Of a stretch of 64,000 nt of DNA, positions 33,312 through 41,406 are shown piece after piece. The DNA is from Paenibacillus_F sp047238265 (lineage in GTDB: Bacteria; Bacillota; Bacilli; Paenibacillales; NBRC-103111), in NCBI RefSeq assembly GCF_047238265.1, contig NZ_JBDFMM010000001.1:3038001-3102000 (forward strand), in the 5' to 3' direction. The position numbers were made by a program, and so were the translations under genes. Each line of letters begins with the position of its first letter. Positions within the stretch are counted from its first letter, which is position 1. Under the pieces are notes generated by a model. It made no database searches. It worked only from the letters and a program-made list of their open reading frames with translations, and was not told where the DNA came from.

Positions 33312-33746
33312 TTAGGTATATTTCAGCATATCGAGCTGATCTTTCAAATCGGCTTCCAAGGCCCGTTCCATCGGTTCTTTAGCCCGGCCGGACCGCATCG
33401 TAAGCTCCCGGACTTCAATTGCGAATGCCCCGGTACCGAACGGAACCGGCATCTGCCGCGCCCAAACGGCTGCTTCCTCAGCCGAATTTACCTCGATGAG
33501 CGTATAACCCGCCGGAAGCCCTTGTCCCGCCGCAAAAGGCCCCGCCTCGAATACCGGCTGTTCACCGTCCGGGGAATACCGGATTCGGATTCCGGTGGAA
33601 CTGGGCCGCAGCTCCTCCGCTGCAAGCAGCACACCGGCCTCGGCCAGTGACTTGCGGTAGGCTTCTACCGCTTCGCTGTAGCTCCGGCCGGGTTTTATTC
33701 CTGCCTCCGAGTAACTTGTCGCTTGTACAATCAGCATAAATCGCAT
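33312..33746 (-). CDS. YCII/DGPF family protein (degenerate DGPF motif)
   Basis: A 144-residue protein starting MRFMLIVQATSYSEAG. The pattern RPSSTGIRIRYSPDGEQPVFEAGPF matches DGPF-domain (YCII-related) proteins (core STGIRIRYSPDGEQPVFEAG), but the signature DGPF reads EAGPF here. The second ATG was chosen because it lies 7 nt after GGAGG. DGPF proteins are the usual partners of ECF42 sigma factors; their function is unknown. The gene lies 106 bp downstream of the ECF42 gene, same strand. Confidence 0.85.
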   Translation of the reverse strand: MRFMLIVQATSYSEAGIKPGRSYSEAVEAYRKSLAEAGVLLAAEELRPSSTGIRIRYSPDGEQPVFEAGPFAAGQGLPAGYTLIEVNSAEEAAVWARQMPVPFGTGAFAIEVRELTMRSGRAKEPMERALEADLKDQLDMLKYT

Positions 33747-33852
33747 TTCCATCGCCTCCTTGCGGGAAGAGTGCTTACGTGTATCCCTCCGCAGCCCTTC
33801 CCTTTATAAGACAACGAACGAGAAGCCTCACAATCGACAAGCCGGCTCAAAA

Positions 33853-35118
33853 TTATTCCGCAGCTTCCGTGCCGCTTTCAGCAGCCCGGCTCAGCAAGAG
33901 GTCACGTTCCCGCGCATTGCGCGTCATGGAAGCCGCCCGCTCGAATTCCGCCCGCGCTTCTTCCGGCCGGCCGAGCTTCGCCAGAAGGTCACCGCGGACG
34001 CTCGGCAGCAGATGGTAGCCCTTCAGAGCAGGCTCGCCGCTCAACTCGTCGACTATCTGCAGCCCGAACGCCGGACCGAATGCCATCGCGACCGCGACGG
34101 CCCGGTTCAGCTCGACGATCGGTGACGGCGCCGTTCTGGAGAGCGCCTCGTATAGAGCCGCGATGCGGATCCAGTCGGTCTCGGCAGCGATCGGCGCCTC
34201 CGCATGGCAGGCGGAGATGGCGGCCTGCAGCGCGTAAGGGCCGGGCGGACGGCCGAGCTGGCGGCACCGTTCAAGTGCCGCCAATCCACGCCGGATCAGC
34301 AGCCGGTCCCACTGCGCGCGGTTTTGATCCATCAGGAGGACCGGTTCGCCGGCAGGGCCGATCCGTGTCCGGAACCGCGAGGATTGAATTTCCATCAAAG
34401 CGACCAGACCGTGCACTTCCCCTTCTCCGGGGGCGATTTCCGCAAGCACGCGTCCCAGCCTCAACGCCTCCCGGCACAGCAGCGGTCTGATCCAGTCTTC
34501 TCCCGACGTGGCGGAATAACCTTCATTAAACATCAGGTAAATCACTTCAAGTACGGCCGACAAACGTTCTTTCAGCGCTTCTCCGGCGGGGACTTCAAAC
34601 GGTATTTTCTCCGTGTTTAACGTTTTTTTGGCGCGCACGATCCGCTGGGCCACCGTTGATTCCGCAGCCAGGAAAGAACGGGCGATCTCGTCCGTAGTAA
34701 GCCCGCATAGGAGGCGGAGCGTCAGCGCCACTCTGGCTTCCCTGGACAGTACGGGATGGCAGGTCATAAAAATCAGACGGAGGAGATCGTCGCCGATTTC
34801 CCCGTCTACTGTGCCGTTAAGATCCTCCTCGGTATACAAATCCAAGGTGCGGGCCATTTCGGCATATTTACGGTCACGCACTTTCGTTCTCCGCAGAAGG
34901 TCGATCGCACGCCGTTTGGCCGTCGTCATCAGCCAGGCGCCCGGGTTGTCGGGAATGCCGGAGACCGGCCATTTCTCCAGCGCGATCACGAGGGCATCCT
35001 GCGCGAGATCCTCCGCGAGTCCTACGTCACGCACCATACGGGTCAGTCCCGCGATAAGTTTGGCCGATTCGATCCGCCATATCCCATCGATTGTCCGGTG
35101 TGCGGAAGACTGCGTCAC
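33853..35118 (-). CDS. ECF42-type RNA polymerase sigma factor with C-terminal TPR-like domain
   Basis: A 421-residue sigma factor, twice the usual ECF length. Region 2 includes MVRDVGLAEDLAQDALVIAL and ALEKWP..PGAWLMTTAKRRAIDLLRR (core PGAWLMTTAKRRAIDLLRR). Region 4 includes LCGLTTDEIARSFLAAESTV. A DUF6596 linker (VLEVIYLMFNEGYSATSGE) and a helical TPR-like tail (about 290-415) follow. This architecture with adjacent DGPF proteins defines the ECF42 group; such factors lack a classical anti-sigma and the tail is thought to control activity. The GTG start overlaps the DGPF gene's stop (GTGA). Confidence 0.93.
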   Translation of the reverse strand: MTQSSAHRTIDGIWRIESAKLIAGLTRMVRDVGLAEDLAQDALVIALEKWPVSGIPDNPGAWLMTTAKRRAIDLLRRTKVRDRKYAEMARTLDLYTEEDLNGTVDGEIGDDLLRLIFMTCHPVLSREARVALTLRLLCGLTTDEIARSFLAAESTVAQRIVRAKKTLNTEKIPFEVPAGEALKERLSAVLEVIYLMFNEGYSATSGEDWIRPLLCREALRLGRVLAEIAPGEGEVHGLVALMEIQSSRFRTRIGPAGEPVLLMDQNRAQWDRLLIRRGLAALERCRQLGRPPGPYALQAAISACHAEAPIAAETDWIRIAALYEALSRTAPSPIVELNRAVAVAMAFGPAFGLQIVDELSGEPALKGYHLLPSVRGDLLAKLGRPEEARAEFERAASMTRNARERDLLLSRAAESGTEAAE

Positions 35119-35549
35119 GCTTTCTTCTGCTCCTCTACCTGCCTGCGGAGCGATTTTTCCTTCTCGGCCGTTTCGGGATTACTCATCAGGTCTTCTACCT
35201 CGAACACCTGTCTCAGCTCGATCTCGCCTTGTCCGTACCCGTGCGGATCGGGCATGCGCATAGCCCACTCGACAGCTTCTTCTCTCGTTTTGACTTCAAT
35301 AAGCGTGTAGCCGGCGATCATTTCTTTCGCCTCGGTGAACGGTCCGTCAACCACTTTCGGTTTGCCTCCGGGCTCGGGATAAGAAATCCGGATTCCGTTC
35401 GAGCTTGGCTGCAGGCCGTCGGCGGCGAGCAGAACGCCCGCTTTTACCAATTCTTCGTTATACTTCTGCATCGCCTCGAGAAGCTCCCGGCTCGGCAGTG
35501 TACCCGCCTCGGAATCCGTTGTGGCTTTAACGATCATCATAAATCTCAT
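35115..35549 (-). CDS. DGPF-domain (YCII-related) protein
   Basis: A 144-residue protein beginning MRFMMIVKATTDSEAG, with the intact DGPF signature in KVVDGPFTEAKEMIAGYTLI (about 61-80) and the late PDPHGYGQGEIELRQVFE. AAAGGAGG precedes the ATG at 35549. It leads the operon DGPF - ECF42 - DGPF-like - DUF1801 and is translationally coupled to the sigma factor. In other ECF42 systems the sigma factor activates this gene. Confidence 0.9.
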   Translation of the reverse strand: MRFMMIVKATTDSEAGTLPSRELLEAMQKYNEELVKAGVLLAADGLQPSSNGIRISYPEPGGKPKVVDGPFTEAKEMIAGYTLIEVKTREEAVEWAMRMPDPHGYGQGEIELRQVFEVEDLMSNPETAEKEKSLRRQVEEQKKA

Positions 35550-35740
35550 ATGTATATGCCTCCTTTGATCTCGTGAACCTTCATTAATACAACGAACGGC
35601 AATACACGGAATCGACAAAGCGCGATCATTTGGTTACTATTTTTCGCCGGCAGCAGCCCCTGATCCTGCCGATCCGTTAAACCGGCCGTGTTTCACAAAG
35701 TCTTTTATTCTGGTCTTTCAGCCGCCGCCCGGATAAAGTT

Positions 35741-36556
35741 TTACTGCTTTCCGGCAAAAAACGCCGAGAGTTCCGCTGAAATTAATTTTGCGGGAAGCTT
35801 TTTCGTGTGGCCGAGTCCTTTTTTGCTGAGCAGCCGCGCATTGGGAAGGGCGTGAGCGAGTGCCTGCGCGCCATGACGCAGACCCGCCGGACTTTCCGTG
35901 CCTTCGAGCACAAGTACCGGCTGCGTAACGGAGCGCCATAATTCCGCCGGCAATGGTTTTCCATCTATATACCCGTCGAGCAGGGCGGCGTCGTAAGGAA
36001 GCGTAGGGGCAACGGCCATCAGGTTTGACCAGACACCCGGCATCAGCTTCATCATGCCGACCACGAACGAAGGCGCTCCCATACCTTGGGTCATAAAATA
36101 TTTGATCGCTTCGGCACGACGGTCCGCGGCAATAAGCTCGCCTACATGCGCCGTGAAATCGCGCGGGGGCTTCCGGTCGGCCGGATCGACCACAAACGGA
36201 GGCTCGTGCAAGGCCAGTTTGACGATGTCCGCCCCGCTCGCAGCCGCCTGCAAGGCGAGAACCGCTCCGGATGACAGGCCCCAGACATAGGCGGAACCGC
36301 CGGCTTCCTTAATGACCGCTTGTAAATCCTCAATTTCGCGTTCAACGGTATAAGGCGTTATGTCTCCGCTGTCGCCCCTTCCCCGCCGATCGTAATTGTA
36401 AACCGTGAACCGGTCCGACAACAGCCCGGCGAGCTGCAACTGTGCCGGGAATTTCCTGTAGCTGAACGCACCCGTTACCAGAATGAGCGCGGGACCTTGC
36501 CCCGACTTGTCATAAGCGATTTTGGTGCCGTCTTTTGAAATGACGAAGTCCATCAT
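35741..36556 (-). CDS. Alpha/beta hydrolase
   Basis: A 271-residue enzyme with the fold's landmarks: GPALILVTGAF (oxyanion-hole strand), YNYDRRGRGDSG, the nucleophile elbow GLSSGAVLAL (Ser about 96), an acidic residue near LVLEGTESPAG and the catalytic His in GLGHTKKLP. It resembles the small hydrolases often found near ECF42/DGPF operons. The substrate is not known. AAAGGAGA precedes the ATG. It reads in the same direction as the ECF42 operon but ends about 190 bp before its first gene. Confidence 0.85.
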   Translation of the reverse strand: MMDFVISKDGTKIAYDKSGQGPALILVTGAFSYRKFPAQLQLAGLLSDRFTVYNYDRRGRGDSGDITPYTVEREIEDLQAVIKEAGGSAYVWGLSSGAVLALQAAASGADIVKLALHEPPFVVDPADRKPPRDFTAHVGELIAADRRAEAIKYFMTQGMGAPSFVVGMMKLMPGVWSNLMAVAPTLPYDAALLDGYIDGKPLPAELWRSVTQPVLVLEGTESPAGLRHGAQALAHALPNARLLSKKGLGHTKKLPAKLISAELSAFFAGKQ

Positions 36557-36835
36557 GAATGTCTCCTTTTGTCTGAACGGATTATTTAGCTATCTTAAAA
36601 CGGAACGCTGTTTTTGGAAAGTACTGGACGATAGAGGCCGGCGAATTTCCTCCGTGCTTACCTTCAGCCGCTTCTTCCACGGCATTTCTTTCGGCTCTCT
36701 CCTGCTCGCATCAGCCTGCATTATCGCTTCAACGGCCGCCTTCTTATAAGCGACGAAGAACAAACCGTGAAATCGACAGCTCCGCCCAAAAAAAAGAATA
36801 TTTTTTTATCTCGACCTTCTGCGCATCCCCGCAGC

Positions 36836-36864
36836 AAAAAAAGAAAGCCTTTCCGGCTTTCTTT
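36836..36864 (-). terminator. Intrinsic terminator of the MFS gene at 37-38 kb
   Basis: AAAGAAAGCC/GGCTTTCTTT with a 5-nt loop and a U7 tail on the minus strand. Confidence 0.75.
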
Positions 36865-36926
36865 TGAGCTTTCTTTTGAGCTTTCTTTTGAGCTTTCTTT
36901 TGAGCTATTTTTTTAGCTTTCTTTTG
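36855..36926. repeat. Tandem 12-bp repeat derived from a terminator arm
   Basis: About 5.5 units of GAGCTTTCTTTT run in a row, the fifth altered to GAGCTATTTTTTT. The unit's GCTTTCTTTT is identical to one arm of the adjacent terminator, so every unit could pair with the same partner arm. It lies in the 3' untranslated part of the MFS gene and looks like slippage expansion. Confidence 0.85.
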
Positions 36927-36956
36927 GGTGCCTTAATTTCCTCAAACTCTTCCTGG

Positions 36957-38225
36957 TCAGACGGTATCCGACTCGCGCGGGGGATGGTAGTAGCTTGCGG
37001 GAAGCATTTTAAACACGCGTACATACAGAAGAGAACTGAGGACGGTAACGAGAAGAATAAACCCGAATACCGCGAGCGGAGGAAGCCAGGCCGAGAACAA
37101 AACCGTAACCGGCGCAATCAGCCTGCCGATCGAAAACTGAAGACCGGATGCCCCCATATATTGGCCTCTGGCATGGTCCGGCGCATATTTGCTGATAAAG
37201 CTTTCGGTAACCGGGCTGCGTGAAATCTCTCCAATCGTGAAAATAACGGTAAAAATCAGCAGCAGCCCTATCTGTGTCGTGAACCCGAACATAAACATAC
37301 CCGCCCCGAACAGCAGGGATGACAGAATAAGGACGTTGCGTTCCGGCCATGTTTCAAACCATTTTGTTACCGGCATCACACCCAGGACGAACAGCAGGCC
37401 GTTCAGGCCAAGGATCAAACCGAATGCCTGCGAACTGCCGAGGGTCAGGCTCCAATCCCCGACGGTCAGCAGCTTCTGCTGAGGCACGTACTCCGTCACG
37501 TACACCGCCAGATACATATCGAGCTGCATAAAAGCGATCGTAACCAGTATGCCTGCGGCGATATAGAGAGCGAACAGTTTATCCCGGAAAATCACGCCGT
37601 AGCTGCCCGCCTGCTCTTTCAAAATGCCGGACAGCTTCATGCCCGGCCGGGCTTCTCCGGAGGCTGCCGGCAGCGTCTCCTTGATCATCAGCAGGATGGC
37701 CAGCGAATACAGCAGCGTTACGGCGGTGCAGGTCCAGAGCAGCTCCTGGCGGTACTGGAAAAAGAAAACCGAGCCGAGCGCGGGTCCGAACACGGCCCCG
37801 ATATTCCGCCCGGTTACGAAAGTCGCATAGACCATCCGCCTGTCTTTGGGCGGCGTCAAATCCGCCACCATCGCCGAGCTGGCCGGCATATAGACGGCGC
37901 CGCCCAGGCCGATACCGATGTAGGCGAAGTAGTCCAGCCAGTGAGAAGTAGAGAACGCAAACAGGGCGAACATTCCGGCTTGCATAAACGCTCCCAGCAG
38001 CATAGCCGGTCTCCGGCCGAGACGGTCCGCGAGAAAGCCGCCGAACAAGCCGCCTATCAGACTGAACACAGGCGGCACGGCCATCAGTACGCTGGCGACG
38101 GTTTTGCCGAACGCTTCGCTGAAAAACAGGGTAATGAACGGGAAGTACATCCAGAAAAGCAGATTAAACACGGTATCGCCGGTTAATCTTATTTTCAGAT
38201 TCAAATCCCATTTGAGCCAATTCAT
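36957..38225 (-). CDS. MFS transporter, MDR/MdtH-like
   Basis: A 422-residue protein with 12 TM helices. Motif A reads GFLADRLGRRPAMLLGAFMQ (about 63-82). Further landmarks are GIGLGGAVYMPASSAMVADL and FTIGEISRSPVTESFISKYAP, as in MdtH/YqjV-like multidrug exporters. AGGAGG-like GGAGGA precedes the ATG. It ends in the repeat-extended 3' region. The upstream leader was searched for an attenuator like those of the other two exporters and none was found. Confidence 0.88.
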   Translation of the reverse strand: MNWLKWDLNLKIRLTGDTVFNLLFWMYFPFITLFFSEAFGKTVASVLMAVPPVFSLIGGLFGGFLADRLGRRPAMLLGAFMQAGMFALFAFSTSHWLDYFAYIGIGLGGAVYMPASSAMVADLTPPKDRRMVYATFVTGRNIGAVFGPALGSVFFFQYRQELLWTCTAVTLLYSLAILLMIKETLPAASGEARPGMKLSGILKEQAGSYGVIFRDKLFALYIAAGILVTIAFMQLDMYLAVYVTEYVPQQKLLTVGDWSLTLGSSQAFGLILGLNGLLFVLGVMPVTKWFETWPERNVLILSSLLFGAGMFMFGFTTQIGLLLIFTVIFTIGEISRSPVTESFISKYAPDHARGQYMGASGLQFSIGRLIAPVTVLFSAWLPPLAVFGFILLVTVLSSLLYVRVFKMLPASYYHPPRESDTV

Positions 38226-38411
38226 GAAAATATCCTCCCGATTCTTACCGGATAGGAGCTAAATTACCATGAAGAGGGAATTTTTACAACCCCGTATTTT
38301 GTACGGAGCGTCCTATCACCTTTTCGCCCGAAACGGAAAGAAAGCCGTTTCTTCACCCCTTTTTTTGTTAAGACAATCATGCAAAACACACGGATATTTA
38401 AGTGTCCGGAC

Positions 38412-38438
38412 AAAAAAAGGCCCGGTTTCCAGGGCCTC
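38412..38438 (-). terminator. Intrinsic terminator of the aldo/keto reductase gene
   Basis: GAGGCCC/GGGCCT stem with an inner TGG/CCG loop and U7 tail on the minus strand, 23 bp after the stop codon. Confidence 0.8.
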
Positions 38439-38460
38439 GATCTTCCTTCGATATCGTCCG

Positions 38461-39465
38461 TTAATCCTGTATTTGCCGGGAATTTAATATGGTTTCGATT
38501 TCCTCCATTTGCGCCCCTGTCAAAGGTCCGTGTGCAATCGCTCCCGTCAGATCCTCCACCTGCTTGCGGTTTTTAAACCCGGGAATCGGGACGGCCGCGT
38601 CGCTTCTCCCCCATATCCATGCCAGCGCCCCTTGTACCAATGTGCGATTGCCGCTGGTCAGAATTTCACGGACCGCTTCGAGTTTAGCCAGATAGGAAGG
38701 AACCGGTTTGCCTTCCTTAAAGTAGGTCACCCATTCGTGGCCGCTTCCCCTGACATCGGTCTCCGCCAATTCGGATGCGGCGGTAAACTTGCCGCTGAGC
38801 AGACCCATCGCCAGCGGCGAGTTGTTAATACTTGTTAATCCATGCCTCTCGCAGATACTGAGCATTTCAGGATGATCGTTCAAGATATTCAACGTATGCT
38901 GGATGGCCGCGGCTTCCGAATTTCGGGCGAACAGCTCGGCAAGTTGTGCATCCCACGTACTCCAGCCGTATGCGCGTATCCATCCCTCCTGCCTCAGCCG
39001 GTTTAAAGTTTCGATCGCCGATTCCATCTCTTCCTGATTTAAAGAACCGACATGAATTTGATACAAATCAATATAATCCGTGTTCAGCCGCTTTAATGAC
39101 TTTTCACAAGCACTCCGTATATAAGCAGGTGAAACATCGTGACGGGCAAAAACTTCTTTCGTAGCTTCGTTATTCGTATAACCGAATTTAGTAGCCAGAA
39201 CAACCTCGCTCCTGCGTCCCTTCAGCGCCCGTCCGAGCACCTCTTCGCTGTGTCCGGTCCCATAGGCATCCGCCGTATCGAAAAAAGTGACTCCTCTTTC
39301 TACAGCGGTTTGAATCGCCATAACGGATTCGTCGTCATTGACTTCCCCCCAACCGTCCGGTAACCCTTCCAGCGTAAAATGACCTCCGATCGCCCAGCAT
39401 CCCAAACCAAGCGGACTCAGTGGAATAGCGGTAGTACCCAGTGTTTTTTTCAATGATTCGTTCAT
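38461..39465 (-). CDS. Aldo/keto reductase
   Basis: A 334-residue AKR with the catalytic tetrad visible: Asp and Tyr in FFDTADAYGTGHSEE (about 62-76), Lys in VVLATKFGY (about 92) and His in DLYQIHVG (about 136). The NADPH-binding end includes IPGFKNRKQVEDL (about 295-307). It reduces carbonyl compounds; substrate unknown. It is divergent from a MocR-type PLP regulator, with about 110 bp between the starts, and is a likely target of it. Confidence 0.9.
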   Translation of the reverse strand: MNESLKKTLGTTAIPLSPLGLGCWAIGGHFTLEGLPDGWGEVNDDESVMAIQTAVERGVTFFDTADAYGTGHSEEVLGRALKGRRSEVVLATKFGYTNNEATKEVFARHDVSPAYIRSACEKSLKRLNTDYIDLYQIHVGSLNQEEMESAIETLNRLRQEGWIRAYGWSTWDAQLAELFARNSEAAAIQHTLNILNDHPEMLSICERHGLTSINNSPLAMGLLSGKFTAASELAETDVRGSGHEWVTYFKEGKPVPSYLAKLEAVREILTSGNRTLVQGALAWIWGRSDAAVPIPGFKNRKQVEDLTGAIAHGPLTGAQMEEIETILNSRQIQD

Positions 39466-39576
39466 TCTTGTTTTCTCCCTTTCCGGTTCGAATTGACTTC
39501 ATTATAATAAGTAAAATGGCTTTGTTTTAGATCCAATTCAAGTGAAATTCGAGGAACCAATTTAGGGAGGCGTTTT

Positions 39577-41016
39577 ATGTACGGGATTCATCTTGACAAA
39601 AGTTCGTCCTTATCGGCAACCCGCCAGTTATGCCAGCAGTTGCGGCTCTTGATAGAATCCGGACAGCTGGCAGCCGGAACAAGGCTGCTTCCTACCCGGG
39701 TGCTTGCCAAAGAATGGGGAATCGCGCGCAATGTGGTCGTTGAAGTGTACGAACAGCTTACCGCCGAAGGCTACCTCGATTGCCGGGTAGGTTCCGGCAC
39801 CTATGTAGCGGCGGGTATCCGTACACATTCCGGGATCCAACCGGACCTACCTCCAACGGAAGCTCCTGTACCGCAAAAGGAAGCTGTCTCCGGCCCGGAA
39901 GTGATCGATTTTGCCACAGGCATCCCGGACCTGGCTTCCTTCCCGGGAACCATATGGGCCAAATATTTGAGGGAGGCTGCCGAAACACTTGCGGTTGCGG
40001 AATCCGGCTACGGAGACATCCGGGGTTTCCGAACTCTCCGGTGTGCAATCCGCGATTTTTTGTTCAGAGCCAAAGGTATCCGGTGTACGACCGAACAAAT
40101 CCTAATCGTGTCAGGGGCTTCCGAAGGCATTTTCCTCACGGCACTTTCGTTATCGCCGGGGTTTCATTCCTTGTACCTGGAAGATCCCACCATCAGTTTT
40201 GCCCGGGACATATTCCGCAAAATGAATTATAATCTTGTGCCTGTCGAAGTAGATCAGCAGGGCATGAATCTCGGCCTGTTATCCCGGTTCGCCCCAGGCC
40301 ATCTTGTGCTGCTCACGCCTTCGCATCAATTCCCCAGCGGGAGTTTGCTTTCGATACAGCGGAGGCAGCAGGCCATACGGATGGCGGAAGAAGCGGATTC
40401 CTTTATCCTCGAAGACGATTATGACAGCGAGTTCCGGTTAAAGGGCATCCCGGTTCCGCCGATGCAGACCCTCTCTCCTTCCCGCGTTATCTATGTGGGC
40501 ACATTCAGCAAAACGTTATCTCCGAGTCTGCGAATCGGATTTCTGATCGTTCCTCCTCATCTCATGGATAGAATTGCCGGCACGAAAGAAGAGCTCAACA
40601 TGTACACACCGCTTGTTCTTCAAAAGGCGCTCGCCCGTTTTATTGTCGACGGCCAATTGGAGCGGCACATTCATACGATGAAGAAGCTATATAAAAAAAG
40701 GCGGGCCTTACTCAAGGAAAGACTTTTTGCCCTGTTCGGAAACGAGATAAGTATCCTGGGCGACGATGCCGGCATGCATCTCCAGGTATGTTTCCGCTCA
40801 GATTGTTATGCGCGGCTTCCGTGGAAGAATACGGATTCATACGGCTTCCGGCTTGAACTTGCTTCCGATTATTCGATAGCGGAAACGACGGAAAAACCTG
40901 GAGGCATTATTCTGGGGTACGGAAATTTGACGGCCGGGGAGATCGTGGAAGGCGTGGCAAGAATCCACACATTCGTTTCCGAAAGCGGGCTCTCCTCTGC
41001 ACAAACGCCGCAGTAA
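39577..41016 (+). CDS. MocR/PdxR family PLP-dependent transcriptional regulator
   Basis: A 479-residue protein with an N-terminal GntR-type winged helix (RLLIESGQLAAGTRLLPTRVLA..., NVVVEVYEQLTAEGYL, about 22-70) and a class I aminotransferase-like domain. The PLP-binding Lys lies in VGTFSKTLSPSLRIGF (about 313), with the partner Asp in ILEDDYDSEF. Such regulators sense PLP and amines (GabR, PdxR). Start ATG with AGGGAGG. It is divergent from the aldo/keto reductase gene, which it may control, possibly in vitamin B6 or amine metabolism. Confidence 0.92.
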   Translation: MYGIHLDKSSSLSATRQLCQQLRLLIESGQLAAGTRLLPTRVLAKEWGIARNVVVEVYEQLTAEGYLDCRVGSGTYVAAGIRTHSGIQPDLPPTEAPVPQKEAVSGPEVIDFATGIPDLASFPGTIWAKYLREAAETLAVAESGYGDIRGFRTLRCAIRDFLFRAKGIRCTTEQILIVSGASEGIFLTALSLSPGFHSLYLEDPTISFARDIFRKMNYNLVPVEVDQQGMNLGLLSRFAPGHLVLLTPSHQFPSGSLLSIQRRQQAIRMAEEADSFILEDDYDSEFRLKGIPVPPMQTLSPSRVIYVGTFSKTLSPSLRIGFLIVPPHLMDRIAGTKEELNMYTPLVLQKALARFIVDGQLERHIHTMKKLYKKRRALLKERLFALFGNEISILGDDAGMHLQVCFRSDCYARLPWKNTDSYGFRLELASDYSIAETTEKPGGIILGYGNLTAGEIVEGVARIHTFVSESGLSSAQTPQ

Positions 41017-41406
41017 ACGCCGCCGTCATTTTTATCCGTACGGCAAAAAGACCGCCCCCCGGCAGTCTCCCCCTTACTCGGACTATGCGGCTTGCAGTCC
41101 TTTCTCACTTTTGCCTTCCTCCATATTATCCTTCCCGGCGCGTATGATTTTGCACCATTTTCTTCCTGCATACGCGGAAAGATATCGCGAGCTTCAGCCT
41201 GCGGAGAAGCGTCTTCTTCAATAGCGTCAACAAAAAAAAGCCGATCCGGGAGGAGAAAAGGGTTTCCTTTTCTCCTCCCGGATCGGACAGCTTGTATGAA
41301 CACCGAGGAGCGTAGCTGCCTGCTGTTTGGCGGCAGGTTCATCGAATCCGCCGGAAAGAATGAATCCTCCTCCGCTCCCGGCACCTTCACTACTTTAACG
41401 TTAGGG
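41017..41406. other. Intergenic stretch between convergent genes
   Basis: About 390 bp between the MocR and SUFU genes. Its main content is the very long terminator hairpin at 41233-41286. Frames on both strands lack ribosome binding sites and read through the hairpin, so I call no gene here. Confidence 0.6.
41233..41286 (-). terminator. Exceptionally long terminator hairpin
   Basis: A perfect 21-bp inverted repeat (arms 41241-41261 and 41266-41286, starting CCGATCCGGGAGGAG) with a 4-nt loop. On the minus strand it is followed by U8. It lies 121 bp past the SUFU stop codon and could also stop plus-strand transcription. Confidence 0.85.

Noticed and set aside
33760..35310. Several plus-strand frames opposite the ECF42 and DGPF genes
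   Set aside because: High-GC shadow frames of the real minus-strand genes; low-complexity Arg/Pro/Ala composition and no ribosome binding sites.
36855..36926. Tandem repeat as a CRISPR array
   Set aside because: Units are 12 bp with no spacers; it is a simple tandem expansion.
37950..38330. Attenuator before the MFS gene at 37-38 kb
   Set aside because: The leader has a small CCGTA/TACGG hairpin but no leader ORF with a ribosome binding site and no complement to the SD.
41241..41286. Long palindrome as an attachment or recombination site
   Set aside because: A U8 tail on the minus strand just after a gene on that strand explains it as a terminator, and no integrase is present.
40869..41390. 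Long minus-strand frame across the MocR gene end and the terminator
   Set aside because: It runs antisense through a coding region and through a 21-bp hairpin, without a ribosome binding site or recognisable protein features.
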